NCBI RefSeq assembly: GCF_038419845.1
Contig: NZ_JBCAQT010000009.1
Span: forward strand, 1 to 64,000
Source of the DNA: Marinimicrobium sp038419845
GTDB lineage: Bacteria > Pseudomonadota > Gammaproteobacteria > Pseudomonadales > Cellvibrionaceae
Reading direction: 5' to 3'
DNA length: 64,000 nucleotides
The notes below the pieces were generated by a model that worked only from the letters and a program-made list of their open reading frames with translations, was not told the DNA's origin and did not search any database. Numbering within the stretch: the stretch's first letter is position 1; the number at the start of each line of letters is the position of its first letter. Of the stretch, positions 43,687-52,668 are shown one piece after another. A program made the position numbers and the translations under genes.

Positions 43687-46011
43687 TTATTGGTCGTTGA
43701 ATCGCTTGGGGTACAGGGTTTTGTTGAACGAACGAGCGGCCTCAACCATGTTGGGGTATGGAATGTCGGTGACCGAGACAAAACCCACGTTATAGTTTTC
43801 GCCATCGAAAGCGCGGCCGGTGATCGGTGAGTCGACGTATTGAAACCAGTGCGCTCCGACCATGGTGTCGTGGGCTACGACACTCTCCATATATCGCTTG
43901 TACATTTCGGCCCGGTCCGCCAGATCATCCGCCATAACCAGACCCGGGTGGAGGAGGCCGCTACCACGAGTCGCCCCGATATGGAATTCACCAATAATAC
44001 TGGGAAGGTCGATTTCATTGAGAAAGTCCCAGGCGTGGGGCTGAACACCCTCGTCGTAAATGTTGAAGCTCAGAACATCTGAGTACTTGATAGAGGCCTG
44101 AACCGTTTCGTCCGGCATTCCCCAGCTTGCCATTCGAACGCCCATATAGAGATGATATGGAAGTGCGGCTTCCAGAGTGTTGTGCACCACGCGAAAGTAC
44201 TCTTCGGAAAGTAACGCCAAGAGGGTTGAATAGTCCTCAACAGCGGCGTCGGTGTGAGTGCTCGGGGAGTACTTTTTTTCCGCCAGGGCATCCCAGCTCG
44301 CAAATGAGGTGTCCCAGCGCTCATTCAGCTGAGCAATGCTTTTGTAGGTCTTTTTCAGGTGTCGGGTAAACGCCTGTTTCGCGGGGCTTTGGATGGCGGG
44401 TTGTGACAGGGCATCAAGAATAATACCGTAGCGTTCGGACACAGAGCCTTCGGGGCGTCCCCAGCTTTTTTCATTGTCGATGAACACGCCGATACACCAG
44501 GGGGAGCCTTGAATTTCCTCGGCGACCACATCAATCGTCACCTTTGCTCGACGAACGAACTCCGTGTCAAATGGGTCGGGCATGGGCGCCCATACATCGT
44601 GTTTGGAATTTAGGGTGGCAAAGTCCCCGATAATCCAGCCGTTGGCAAAGTAGGGCACTTGTTCGTTGGGGTAAAACGCCGGATCAACCCAGTTACCCAT
44701 AGAGGTAAAGCCCCAGCTTTGCATTCGGTCCAGAGTGACGTCTTCCCATTGTTTGACGTAGGACTCCGGGGCTTGCTCTCCGTAGCGACGCTCCAGGTTG
44801 GCGCGATAGAAGCTGAAGGTCTCGCCGGACTGGATGGGCCCTTTGTGAACCGATCGGCGGTAGCTGTAATGGTCGGAGAGTGGGTGATCGTATTCCGGCA
44901 ACCAGGTGAACATGTCGTGGCGCAGCGACGACGACACATAGCGGGTTCGGCGAACCTCATCGGAGAGTTTAACGATCCCGATTGAGTCCTCTGGAGTGAC
45001 TTCGTCCGGGTCCACCTCGCGCACGGAGGGGTCGCGAAAGTCCATTCCGGTCAACGTGGTCAGGTTGGCCATACGGACATTGGCCAGGCCATTGGAGAAA
45101 AACAGGTAACCCTCCGGGTCAACCAACCACCACTTTCCATCCACCTTCTTGGTGCGGAAATAACCGGTGGCCTCATAGCGGGGGCCGTCCTTCCAGCCGC
45201 CAAAGCGAGAGCGGTCGGCCATGGGGCCATTGCTCTCCAGTGCTTCGAGTTCATGCTTGGCGGTTCGCTTCAACTCGGATTCACTGTGAATTTTGATCGG
45301 ATAGTCTATAGTCGAATTCTGTCCAAATTGGTCCACAAACTGCTGGATGTGAGAGGGTGAGTACACCGGGTTCTGTCGCAACCGAATGTCATCAACGGTG
45401 ATCACTTTTTCGGTAAGGTTGCCCTCGACAAACAAGGTGATTTTTTGAATCTGACTAAGGTCAAGGTCTTTGGTGCCGTGGCGCCAATAGAACATTTCAT
45501 CGGCGTCCCAGGGTGGGGGATTTTCCCGAAGGCCGCTGTCGAGTTGATTGAACGGGCCGTTGAGTACGACGTAGTAGGTTCCTGACTCACCGGCGGCCAA
45601 GTTCACGCTTTGGCGGCGCACGGCGCCTGAGGCATCGGTAATTCCCAGCCACAGCTGGACGGATTCATCCCCCGGGTTGTGGGCATCCAGAGCGAGGTGG
45701 AAATCCTTCAAATCGCTCCAGTCCCAAAGGTTTTCGGGGCGTAAGGTGACTGCCGCTTTGTGAACCTTTGGCGAAAAGCGGATGTGAAGCTGCTGGTGGC
45801 CCCTGTCGGTGGAACGAAGCTCGCTGCGGGTGCCCTCTGAGTCCTCACGAAGTGCAGACGGGGGAGTGGCGTTGAAGTCAGCGATGGACTGCAAGGGGGT
45901 AAATGGACGTAGTGTATCGTCGACGGTGTCCTGGGTTGGGGCGCATCCCGTACCGACTCCCAGCGTCAGGCCCAAGGCCAGGGCGGTTCCAATTGAGGCT
46001 TTTGATGTCAT
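43687..46011 (-). CDS. GH50 beta-agarase lipoprotein (copy 2)
   Basis: 774 residues with lipobox VGTGC. Same plan as copy 1: carbohydrate-binding beta-sandwich (ending VITVDDIRLRQNP), then the GH50 barrel from GGWKDGPRYEATGYFRT, acid/base Glu in FIDNEKSWG and nucleophile Glu in IIGEFHIGAT. Expected exo-type release of neoagarobiose. It differs from copy 1 in EKSWG for EMSFG and EFHIG for EWHIG, and shares these with copy 3, so copies 2 and 3 look closer to each other. Last gene of the TonB receptor operon. Confidence 0.9.
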   Translation of the reverse strand: MTSKASIGTALALGLTLGVGTGCAPTQDTVDDTLRPFTPLQSIADFNATPPSALREDSEGTRSELRSTDRGHQQLHIRFSPKVHKAAVTLRPENLWDWSDLKDFHLALDAHNPGDESVQLWLGITDASGAVRRQSVNLAAGESGTYYVVLNGPFNQLDSGLRENPPPWDADEMFYWRHGTKDLDLSQIQKITLFVEGNLTEKVITVDDIRLRQNPVYSPSHIQQFVDQFGQNSTIDYPIKIHSESELKRTAKHELEALESNGPMADRSRFGGWKDGPRYEATGYFRTKKVDGKWWLVDPEGYLFFSNGLANVRMANLTTLTGMDFRDPSVREVDPDEVTPEDSIGIVKLSDEVRRTRYVSSSLRHDMFTWLPEYDHPLSDHYSYRRSVHKGPIQSGETFSFYRANLERRYGEQAPESYVKQWEDVTLDRMQSWGFTSMGNWVDPAFYPNEQVPYFANGWIIGDFATLNSKHDVWAPMPDPFDTEFVRRAKVTIDVVAEEIQGSPWCIGVFIDNEKSWGRPEGSVSERYGIILDALSQPAIQSPAKQAFTRHLKKTYKSIAQLNERWDTSFASWDALAEKKYSPSTHTDAAVEDYSTLLALLSEEYFRVVHNTLEAALPYHLYMGVRMASWGMPDETVQASIKYSDVLSFNIYDEGVQPHAWDFLNEIDLPSIIGEFHIGATRGSGLLHPGLVMADDLADRAEMYKRYMESVVAHDTMVGAHWFQYVDSPITGRAFDGENYNVGFVSVTDIPYPNMVEAARSFNKTLYPKRFNDQ

Positions 46012-46054
46012 GGCTTTGTTCCTCGTTATAATGTGGTCGTGTTTGGGATTAGGG

Positions 46055-47167
46055 CTACGGCGCTTTCTTGAGCGAGACTCTCATCAGAGTATCGTGTGCG
46101 GTGATGTACAACTGCGTCTCGTCGGCGTTCAGCGCACAGTTGGCGGTGAGCCGTCCGGTAAAAATTGTCGCGATGGGCTGGCCTTTGGGCGTAAAAACCC
46201 AGACACCACCCGGCCCGGTGGCGAAAATGTGGCCATTGGAGTGAACGGCCATCCCGTCGGGAACGCCTGCATAGTCGGGCTCGCCCTTGGTCCAGGAGGC
46301 GTCGTAGAGAACCCGTTTCTGGGTCACATCACCGGAGGCGGTCACATCGTAGGCGAGCCAGCGAGGGTGGTCTTTCGAGGAAACGCCCACGTAGAGTGTT
46401 TTCTGATCCGGTGATAGGGCGATACCGTTTGGGTGTATCACGGTGTCGTCCAGAAGATGCAGGGAACCCGAAGCACTCAAGCGGTAAATCCCCTGAAAGC
46501 CGAGTTCTTTTTGAGGGTCATCCAGCCCGCCGTTCAAGCCATAGGCGGGGTCGGTGAAATAAAGGTCTCCGCTGCTGTTCAATACGCCATCGTTGGGGCT
46601 GTTTAATCGTTGCCCTTGGTACTGCGCCGCAAGTGTCTCGAACTCAGGTGTCGGCTCGCTGACCGGGGCCCTCATCCGGGCGACACGCCGGTCCCCCTGC
46701 TGCAGAAGAATCAAGTGCTGGTTGTCGTTGAGCAACAGACCGTTGGAGCCGCCGGTGTAGTCGTGTGCCTGCAAACCGGTTGCACCCGAGGGTTCCAGGT
46801 AAGGCTGGACTCCTCCGCCCTCGCTGTACTTCAGAATTCGGTTGTTTGGTATATCAGAGAACAGCAAATACTGGCCATCTTCGACCCAAAGCGGCCCCTC
46901 GGTCCACTCGAACCCACGATCCAGGGTTTCCACGGGCGTGTTGGGGTTAAGCAGTGCTCTGGCGCTTTCATCCAGAATGTCAACTCGAGTTGTCGCCGGC
47001 GTGGTGTGCTCCGGCGTTGGTGAGGGCGCCAGTGACGTTTCAGCAACCGGGGAGCAGCCAATCAGGGCGGTCATTAACGCAAACACCGCTCCTTTTCGAC
47101 AAATAGTGAGAGTGGCGAGAACCGAATGCTCGCCGGTTGTCATCCTCTGAGCAGTTTTATGAGTCAT
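46055..47167 (-). CDS. SMP-30/gluconolactonase-family lipoprotein
   Basis: About 370 residues. The ATG at 47167 has AGGTGA six bases upstream and overlaps the SapC stop; an internal ATG at 47143 would give a more normal-length signal peptide ending in lipobox LIGC. The six-bladed propeller shows EGPLWVEDGQYLLFSDIPNN, RLNSPNDGVLNSSGDLYFTD and HPNGIALSPD, the metal-site pattern of SMP-30 lactonases. A periplasmic sugar-lactone hydrolase acting on an aldonolactone from agar is a reasonable guess. Confidence 0.82.
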   Translation of the reverse strand: MTHKTAQRMTTGEHSVLATLTICRKGAVFALMTALIGCSPVAETSLAPSPTPEHTTPATTRVDILDESARALLNPNTPVETLDRGFEWTEGPLWVEDGQYLLFSDIPNNRILKYSEGGGVQPYLEPSGATGLQAHDYTGGSNGLLLNDNQHLILLQQGDRRVARMRAPVSEPTPEFETLAAQYQGQRLNSPNDGVLNSSGDLYFTDPAYGLNGGLDDPQKELGFQGIYRLSASGSLHLLDDTVIHPNGIALSPDQKTLYVGVSSKDHPRWLAYDVTASGDVTQKRVLYDASWTKGEPDYAGVPDGMAVHSNGHIFATGPGGVWVFTPKGQPIATIFTGRLTANCALNADETQLYITAHDTLMRVSLKKAP

Positions 47168-47885
47168 CACGGTTCACCTGATCGACTAAGCGTTGAATGT
47201 GACCAAGAGAAAAGCAGATAAGGTAGCTCGCCTGCAGATACCCTTTTTCGCTCCACCGCGCGAGCGTAGCTTCGGGCAGCGCGCTCAGACGTTCCTCCTT
47301 GATGGTGTAGAGCCCGCTGTATTGTCGACGCTCCCGCTCCGTAAACTGAATATCGAGCTTAGCGGGCTCGATCAGGTCTTGTTCCACCAGCTGGTCGATA
47401 AACACCTGGGTCGAGGCTTGGCCCGACATCATCTGTGACAGGGTGCGAATCATTTCTCTGAGAAAGGAGGTTTGCGAGCCGTCTTCCTCAAACAGTCTCT
47501 CGCCACTTTCCCGGTTCACGCGGGGGCTGTCGACATCAATGGCCACGAGAGCGCTCGGGCCCTCTTGGGTGTCGTTTTTGGTCTTGTGGGTGGTTCCCGT
47601 CAGAAAGGGTTGCCGTCTGATATGAAGCGGTACGTAACTGGCGTTCCAGCTAGAGCGAGTCAGGTAAAGGTTTTCTTTGGGCTCAAACCCCAACAGGGCG
47701 TAGAGACCGAAGCGCCCTGTATCCTCGTCCTTGGCAAGAAAAACAGCGTATTCGAGCACCAGCTTACGCAGCTCGTCCGCGACCACTGGGCTAAGGTGTA
47801 TATTTTCCCCATACTGGGCGCCGCGCTCGGTGATTACGCGTAGGTCTTTATGTTTTTTGGGGTCAAGTATTTCTGGGGTTGGCAC
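47157..47885 (-). CDS. SapC family protein (copy 2)
   Basis: 242 residues from GTG 47885, which has AGAGGA eight bases upstream and leaves a 40-base gap after the halogenase-like gene. An ATG at 47951 would overlap that gene and add 22 unlikely residues. Family resemblance through FLAKDEDTGRFGLYALLGFEPKENL, the same region seen in copy 1. No signal peptide. Function unknown. The SMP-30 gene overlaps its stop. Confidence 0.72.
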   Translation of the reverse strand: MPTPEILDPKKHKDLRVITERGAQYGENIHLSPVVADELRKLVLEYAVFLAKDEDTGRFGLYALLGFEPKENLYLTRSSWNASYVPLHIRRQPFLTGTTHKTKNDTQEGPSALVAIDVDSPRVNRESGERLFEEDGSQTSFLREMIRTLSQMMSGQASTQVFIDQLVEQDLIEPAKLDIQFTERERRQYSGLYTIKEERLSALPEATLARWSEKGYLQASYLICFSLGHIQRLVDQVNRDDS

Positions 47886-47925
47886 AGGCTTATCCTCTTC
47901 TTTTGTCTGAAGGCGTTGGGTTCGG

Positions 47926-49476
47926 TCACACTCTTTGCAGCCCGAACTCATGGATTTTGTTGATCAGGGTGCGGGTTGAGGGCAGGGCCTGGGTCAATTG
48001 CTCAATGGCTCGCTGATTCGCCCGAAACGCCTCCAACGCTCGTTCCCGGTTTTCATCAATGTGGTGCGCTCGGGTGGGGCGGGTTTCAAAGCCCATGCCG
48101 TAGAGCACGTACTGGTAGCTGGCGGCGGGGAACACCTCCACAGCATGTTCAAAATCATGATGCCAGGGCGGGTGATAACGCCAGAGTTCAGTCAATTCCT
48201 TCAGGCTCTCGGGAATGGTGTCCGGGTGTCGGTTATCGAGCCAGAAATCGCTGTCCGTCCGCTGGCTCAGGCTGTAGTGAAGCTTGAGAAAGTCAATGAT
48301 GCGGTCCCAGCGATATTGAAAGGTACGGTTAAAACGCCGGGCGACGACATCCATGGTTTCGCGGTTGTCGGGAAACTGCTCGGCCAGCATGGCCGCGGAT
48401 ATTTCGACAAGGACCAGGGCTGAGGCTTCGAGTGGCTCGAGAAACCCGGCGGATAGCCCGATGGCCAGGCAGTTGTTGACCCAAAACCGTTCCCGGTGCC
48501 CTGGCTCGATATCAATGGTGCGGAATTTCAACGCCTCGGGGTCGTTAACGCTGGAGGCGAGATACTGCTTTAGTTGTTCGTAGGCTTGCTCTTCCGAGGT
48601 GTGAGCGCTGGAGTACACATGACCGACGCCGCGCCGGGATGAGAGGCCGATGTCCCAGATCCAACCGGCATCCTGGGCCGTGGAAATGGTGTGTGATGCA
48701 ATCGGGCTTTGCTCTTCCGGGTAGGGCACATGAGCGGCTATCGCGCGGTCAATAAAGAGCACGTCTTTGCAGGAGCGAAAGGGAACCTGGAAATGCCCGC
48801 CCAGCAGAAGGGATTTGAACCCGGTGCAATCGATAAACAGATCGCCCTCCACGGGGCCTTCCTGCCCGGTCAGGACGGCCTTGATATCACCGTTGTCGGC
48901 GGACTCTACGCCGGAAACGTCGGCCTGCAGGTGACGCACGCCCAGGTTTTGAGTGCAGTGCTCTTTGAGAAACTCGGAAAAAGCGCCGGCGTCCAGATGG
49001 TAGGCGTAGTTTGCCACCGCTTCAAATTCGGGGGTAGTGATCAGCTTGGGCGCGAGCCCATGTTCGCACAGGGCCTCCTGAGGGCATACCGCCTGTGAGA
49101 AAGAGGCCTGCTGCCGTTCGGCTTGCCAATACGGGGCCAGATTCAATTGAGAAAACTGGTGGGGTTGCACCAGTGGATGGTAGTAAAAATCGTCGTCTTT
49201 GCCGGTCGCCCACCGGGCAAATTTGGCGCCCTGTTTGAATGAGGCGTGACATCGGCGAATGAAGTCGGTCTCGCGAATGCCCATTTTCCTGAGCGTCGAG
49301 CGCATGGTGGGCCAAGTGCCTTCGCCGACACCGACGGTGGGTACATTGGGTGACTCAATAAGCGTGATGGTGGGCGAGTGCCCCTGCGTGGAGACTCTGG
49401 CTGCCAGGGTGCCAGCGGTAATCCACCCCGCGGTGCCACCACCGACAATAACCACTGAGGTAATTGGTTTGACCAC
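47926..49476 (-). CDS. tryptophan-halogenase-like flavoprotein (copy 2)
   Basis: 516 residues, the same length as copy 1. FAD motif IVGGGTAGWITAG (10-22), GVGEGTWP, catalytic-type lysine K81 in HASFKQGAKF, and GWIWDIGL in place of WxWxIP. As in copy 1 the proline is absent. Lies 116 bases after the TonB receptor, across a terminator-like hairpin, and before SapC. Confidence 0.8.
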   Translation of the reverse strand: MVKPITSVVIVGGGTAGWITAGTLAARVSTQGHSPTITLIESPNVPTVGVGEGTWPTMRSTLRKMGIRETDFIRRCHASFKQGAKFARWATGKDDDFYYHPLVQPHQFSQLNLAPYWQAERQQASFSQAVCPQEALCEHGLAPKLITTPEFEAVANYAYHLDAGAFSEFLKEHCTQNLGVRHLQADVSGVESADNGDIKAVLTGQEGPVEGDLFIDCTGFKSLLLGGHFQVPFRSCKDVLFIDRAIAAHVPYPEEQSPIASHTISTAQDAGWIWDIGLSSRRGVGHVYSSAHTSEEQAYEQLKQYLASSVNDPEALKFRTIDIEPGHRERFWVNNCLAIGLSAGFLEPLEASALVLVEISAAMLAEQFPDNRETMDVVARRFNRTFQYRWDRIIDFLKLHYSLSQRTDSDFWLDNRHPDTIPESLKELTELWRYHPPWHHDFEHAVEVFPAASYQYVLYGMGFETRPTRAHHIDENRERALEAFRANQRAIEQLTQALPSTRTLINKIHEFGLQRV

Positions 49477-49528
49477 CTGATGTCCTCCTCGTTAATTGGA
49501 GAGGCCTGTTCTTATTGGCGTGATAGAG

Positions 49529-49556
49529 AAAGGCCGCCACACATGTGACGGCCTTC
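49529..49556 (-). terminator. partial terminator after the TonB receptor
   Basis: AAGGCCG (49530-49536) and CGGCCTT (49549-49555), with a further CACA/TGTG pairing inside, followed on the minus strand by TTTCTCT. Likely to cut back but not abolish transcription of the downstream halogenase-SapC-SMP30-GH50 genes. Confidence 0.6.
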
Positions 49557-49592
49557 CCTGATGGTGCTTAACTGTTAGCGATCAACGGTTGT

Positions 49593-52415
49593 TTAGAACT
49601 TGGCACGAATGCCAATGTTATAACGAGAACCATACTGCTCAGCGCTTAACAGCTGTTCGGCATAACGACCATGGCGGCGGGTGGTTTCCTCGGTGATGTT
49701 CAAGCCCTCAAGGAATATCGACACATAATCGTTGATGTCATAGCTGGCGTTCAAGTCCAGCTGACCGTAGGCTTCGGTAAACGTCGGCTCATTGCCGTTT
49801 TGCGGCTGGCCTGTGCTCAACAGGAAATCATCGCGCCAGTTGTAAGCTAGACGAATCTGGAGGCCGTCTTTTTCGTAGAACCCTATCAAGTTAGCTGAAT
49901 CGCTCAGGCCAGTCAAAGCCAGGGACTGGTCGAACGATGAGATGTCATATTCAACATCGCCGTCTACGAAGGTGGCATTGGCAATTGCACCAAAACCACT
50001 CTCGCCGAACATATGTTGCAGGTTGATTTCCCAGCCGCTTACTTCGGCGTCTTCCAGGTTGCCTGGAGTACCCACATCCCAGGTTACGACGGGGTCGCCT
50101 GCTTGTGACAGGCACGATTCGTTGAGAGGGTCTGTCGAGGCATCGGGGCAACCTTGACGTGGATCAACACTTGGGTCACGAAGGGGTTCGCCGTTTACAT
50201 CGAGAATCTCGCGCTTCTCAACGGTGGAGCCGATAAAGTTACTCACATATTTCTTGAAATAACCCATAGAAGCATAGCTACCCGTGCCGTAATACCACTC
50301 TACGGATAGATCAATGTTTTCTGACTCGTACGGTAAAAGCCCTGGGTTGCCCTGGGTGGCGTTAAATGGGCCGTTGGGGCGGACTACGTTGATTTGAGTG
50401 GCAGGAAACATTGCCGAAACGTCTGGACGAGCCAAAGTTTTGCTGTAGCTGAAGCGAGTTACCCAATCTTCGCTCAAGTCAACTTTAACATCCAAATTCG
50501 GAAGAAACCGGGTGTACCCACCCTTCAACGTCTGTTCTGACGGCGTTTCTCCGGGAACGACGTAAAGTTCTTCAGTGTTGCGGTAGTAAAGATCTACGAA
50601 GCCATTTTGCACTGATGTACCTTCAGTGTCTGTATCTTCGTAACGAAGCCCCGCATTAATGGTTACAGGAAGATCGTTAAACTCAGTTTCCAGGTCCAGC
50701 GCCACGTAGGCGGCTGTTGTTTCCTCCATTATACGATTGATAGTGGGAGGGTTAACAAAGAAATCGCCCTGTTGGTCCAGGATATCAATGAAGTCAGCTG
50801 CGTCGTAATCCGTAAGGTAAGGGAACAGGCCACTGGTGTCGCCCAGGTCATCGCCGAAATTATCGCGATCGTAGAAGTTCAAGTCAAGGTCAGTGAGGTC
50901 CGCGTTTACGAAACTGAACGTGGCGGTCCGGTAGGCGTCGACATTGTACTCAGTGGATTCAATGCCGAAGTGAACAGTCCTAAGTGCGCCGTCACCGGCG
51001 TTGTCCCATTGCCCGCCGATTTCGTACTGCTTGATGTTGTTTTCAATCTCATTACCACGTTTCTGGAAGAGGTCGGAAACAATGCTGCCCTTGTCGTACG
51101 CTCCGCCGCCGGTTTCCGCAATCAAATCCGAATCGTCATAGATAACCGTTGGTAGGCCTGTACCATTGAGGTCTGCACCGATATCCACCAAGCCAACCGG
51201 TGGCGTGCTAGGGTCGTTGTCGGTGTCGAGACGCGGGTTTTTCAGGTTGGCAATGGTTTCGGCTTGCTCTCCATCCGGCTGCGAATGCGAAGTGGAGTCG
51301 TGAGCATCGAAGCTCAGACTCAGATTATCGGTAACATCCCACTCAACGTTTAAGCCGAAAGAGTCGTTCTCTGTCAGGAAGTGATAATCCCAGGCCCAGA
51401 AGTTTAACTCGTCATTGGGATTGCGGATTGAGACCGGAGTACCATTTTGGTCGACCTGGCTGACGGGGTTGTCAAACCAGTAGCTGGTACGGTTCATGTC
51501 GATATTTTCTTCATAGTCCGACATCACGTAATCCAAAGTTGCTCTCACGCTATCGGACGGCGCAAACTGAAAGACGACCTGAGCATTTTCGCGGGTACGG
51601 TAATGATTGGAAACATCGACATCAAAGGTATAAGGGGCCCAGAAATTGCCGTCTGGAGGAATGACATTGCCATCTGAGTCGGCGACTTGCCCTTGGTTGC
51701 GTACCCAGGCTTGAGTACCTACGCGCTGGCTCTGGCTGTCACGCTCAGAGTAGGAGCCTGAAACCAGAAGACCAAAGATGTCGTCCATGAAAGTGGTGCT
51801 GACCATGGCCGAGATTTCGGGGGTAATGTCATCACCCTCCTCGTTACTCTGGTCCATCATGCCTTTTATGCTGCCGGCGGCGGTGAAGCCTTCGTAGTCA
51901 AAGGGGCGGGCGGTTTTAATGTTGATGGTAGAGCCAATGCCGCCCGAACTGATGGTGGCGCGGCCAGATTTGTAAACCTCAACCCCCGAAACGCTTTCGG
52001 CGGCGATCTCTTGGAAGTTAAAGCTGCGGGTAATGCCCTTAGAAGCGAGTGCGTTGGAATTGGGCATCTGGCGACCGTTCATTGTGACCAGATTAAAGGA
52101 TGGTCCAAAGCCTCGTACGGTGACCTGGTTCCCTTCGTTGTTGGAGCGGTCGATAGATACACCGGTGACCCGCTGAAGAGACTCTGCCAGGTTGGAGTCC
52201 GGGAATTTACCGATGTCTTCGGCAGAAATGGCGTCGACAACGCCCGAAGCGTCGCGCTTGATGTCCATCGCGTTGGTCAAGGACTGGCGGATGCCAGTCA
52301 CTACGACTTCTTCGAGCATCTGGGTGTCGTTGCCCTCCTGGGCGAACGAGCTGACGCTAGTGGCCGCCATAATCGCGGCGGATAGCGCCCCGTACTTAAA
52401 AGGGGTTTTAGTCAT
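49593..52415 (-). CDS. TonB-dependent receptor for agar oligosaccharides
   Basis: 940 residues. Sec signal peptide (cleaved after SFA), TonB box region EEVVVTGIRQSL, plug domain (SAEDIGKFPDSNLAESLQRVTGVSI ... VTVRGFGPSFNLVTMNGRQ), then a 22-strand barrel ending in the aromatic YNIGIRAKF. It belongs to the large Xanthomonas/Caulobacter-type receptors that import oligosaccharides. It heads an operon with halogenase-like, SapC, SMP-30 and GH50 genes and has an operator 165 bases upstream. AGGAG precedes the ATG. The substrate, neoagaro-oligosaccharides, is inferred. Confidence 0.92.
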   Translation of the reverse strand: MTKTPFKYGALSAAIMAATSVSSFAQEGNDTQMLEEVVVTGIRQSLTNAMDIKRDASGVVDAISAEDIGKFPDSNLAESLQRVTGVSIDRSNNEGNQVTVRGFGPSFNLVTMNGRQMPNSNALASKGITRSFNFQEIAAESVSGVEVYKSGRATISSGGIGSTINIKTARPFDYEGFTAAGSIKGMMDQSNEEGDDITPEISAMVSTTFMDDIFGLLVSGSYSERDSQSQRVGTQAWVRNQGQVADSDGNVIPPDGNFWAPYTFDVDVSNHYRTRENAQVVFQFAPSDSVRATLDYVMSDYEENIDMNRTSYWFDNPVSQVDQNGTPVSIRNPNDELNFWAWDYHFLTENDSFGLNVEWDVTDNLSLSFDAHDSTSHSQPDGEQAETIANLKNPRLDTDNDPSTPPVGLVDIGADLNGTGLPTVIYDDSDLIAETGGGAYDKGSIVSDLFQKRGNEIENNIKQYEIGGQWDNAGDGALRTVHFGIESTEYNVDAYRTATFSFVNADLTDLDLNFYDRDNFGDDLGDTSGLFPYLTDYDAADFIDILDQQGDFFVNPPTINRIMEETTAAYVALDLETEFNDLPVTINAGLRYEDTDTEGTSVQNGFVDLYYRNTEELYVVPGETPSEQTLKGGYTRFLPNLDVKVDLSEDWVTRFSYSKTLARPDVSAMFPATQINVVRPNGPFNATQGNPGLLPYESENIDLSVEWYYGTGSYASMGYFKKYVSNFIGSTVEKREILDVNGEPLRDPSVDPRQGCPDASTDPLNESCLSQAGDPVVTWDVGTPGNLEDAEVSGWEINLQHMFGESGFGAIANATFVDGDVEYDISSFDQSLALTGLSDSANLIGFYEKDGLQIRLAYNWRDDFLLSTGQPQNGNEPTFTEAYGQLDLNASYDINDYVSIFLEGLNITEETTRRHGRYAEQLLSAEQYGSRYNIGIRAKF

Positions 52416-52580
52416 ATCAAGCTCTCCTGGTGATTGCTGGTCAAAGGCAAGCGTTTCGCATGGCCTTCAACTCATTGCTTTTATTGGTTGTGGAGCCTCT
52501 TGCTGGGCTCCGAGACGTAGAGCGGTGGACTGCACCACAACTCTCATATTCCTACTCTAAAAGCCGATTGTCAATAGAAA

Positions 52581-52592
52581 ATTGTAGACAAA
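52581..52592. promoter_or_regulatory. GntR-type operator upstream of the TonB receptor
   Basis: ATTGTAGACAAA, one mismatch from the consensus; a half-site (ATTGTCAATAG) lies 14 bases before it. Confidence 0.55.
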
Positions 52593-52668
52593 ATATTAGA
52601 TGTATCCTCGTGTCATATCCCCGGCTCAAATTGGACTGGGAAAGGAGGCTCCTTGATGGCCAGGCCCG

